The notes under the pieces are model-generated. The model was not told the DNA's origin. It worked only from the letters and a program-made list of their open reading frames with translations, and did not search any database. From the NCBI GenBank assembly GCA_946056345.1, contig CAMGJH010000084.1, positions 1 to 5,736 on the forward strand: a stretch of DNA of 5,736 bases, written 5' to 3'. The position numbers were made by a program, and so were the translations under genes. The stretch comes from an uncultured Lentisphaeraceae bacterium. GTDB lineage: Bacteria > Verrucomicrobiota > Kiritimatiellia > RFP12 > DVOR01. Of the stretch, positions 5,674 to 5,736 are shown piece after piece (the stretch's first letter is position 1; each line of letters starts with the position of its first letter).

Positions 5674-5736
5674 GCTGGCGCTCGATGTGCAAAACCCGTC
5701 TGAGCCGTGAGCGCAACACGATAGGCCGGCGGTTTG

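Larger units (their letters stand above)
5581..5736. other. Non-coding 5' region of the operon
   Basis: No convincing gene lies here. Besides the promoter, ribosome binding site and repeats listed separately, 5685-5736 holds GC-rich sequence with no clear hairpin-plus-T-run terminator. Two frames stay open to the right edge (see rejected items), so the end or start of a neighbouring gene cannot be fully excluded. Confidence 0.6.

Noticed and set aside
5685..5736. Possible divergent plus-strand gene starting at ATG 5685 (MCKTRLSRERN...)
   Set aside because: Open to the edge for 17 codons only, with no Shine-Dalgarno before the ATG; too short to support.
5643..5736. Minus-strand frame open from the right edge to a TAA at 5645-5643, as the tail of an upstream gene
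   Set aside because: Its last codons would consist of the heptamer array, giving a Ser/Ala/Cys-rich end with no recognisable pattern; not enough to call a gene.

Overview
The window is GC-rich, with G or C at most third codon positions. It holds one tightly packed gene set that runs entirely on the minus strand. Read in the direction of transcription (right to left), it contains a 156-bp 5' region, a large exported protein (840 aa), and then five genes whose order and architecture match the type IV pilus alignment/secretin set pilM-pilN-pilO-pilP-(pilQ). The last gene runs off the left edge, leaving only its first 82 codons. A LamG-type domain and passenger-like beta repeats in one secreted protein, next to a divergent PilMNOP set, suggest a Gram-negative of the PVC group (Verrucomicrobiota, Kiritimatiellota or relatives). 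This is inferred from protein style; no marker gene is present to fix the taxon.

Layout: 5736-5581 is non-coding. It carries four tandem GACAGC heptamers, a short inverted repeat, a near-perfect sigma-54 (-24/-12) promoter and a strong Shine-Dalgarno. 5580-3058 encodes an exported LamG/beta-repeat protein. 3052-2039 is a PilM-like actin-fold protein, 2046-1378 PilN-like, 1381-731 PilO-like and 734-261 PilP-like. 246-1 is the start of an exported protein, probably the secretin. Gaps are 5 and 14 nt, and the other three junctions overlap by 8, 4 and 4 nt. The whole set therefore looks like one translationally coupled operon.

How the genes would work together (family knowledge plus inference): PilM sits on the cytoplasmic face and binds the N-terminal tail of PilN. 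PilN and PilO are single-pass inner-membrane proteins that pair through periplasmic coiled coils and ferredoxin-like domains. PilP links them across the periplasm to the outer-membrane secretin. The 840-aa protein has no place in the standard set. Its position as first gene, directly behind the promoter and 5 nt before pilM, suggests that it is a surface partner, adhesin or substrate of this envelope machine. The most notable points are this gene pairing, the sigma-54 promoter with an unusually short predicted leader, and a PilM whose nucleotide-binding motifs have decayed.
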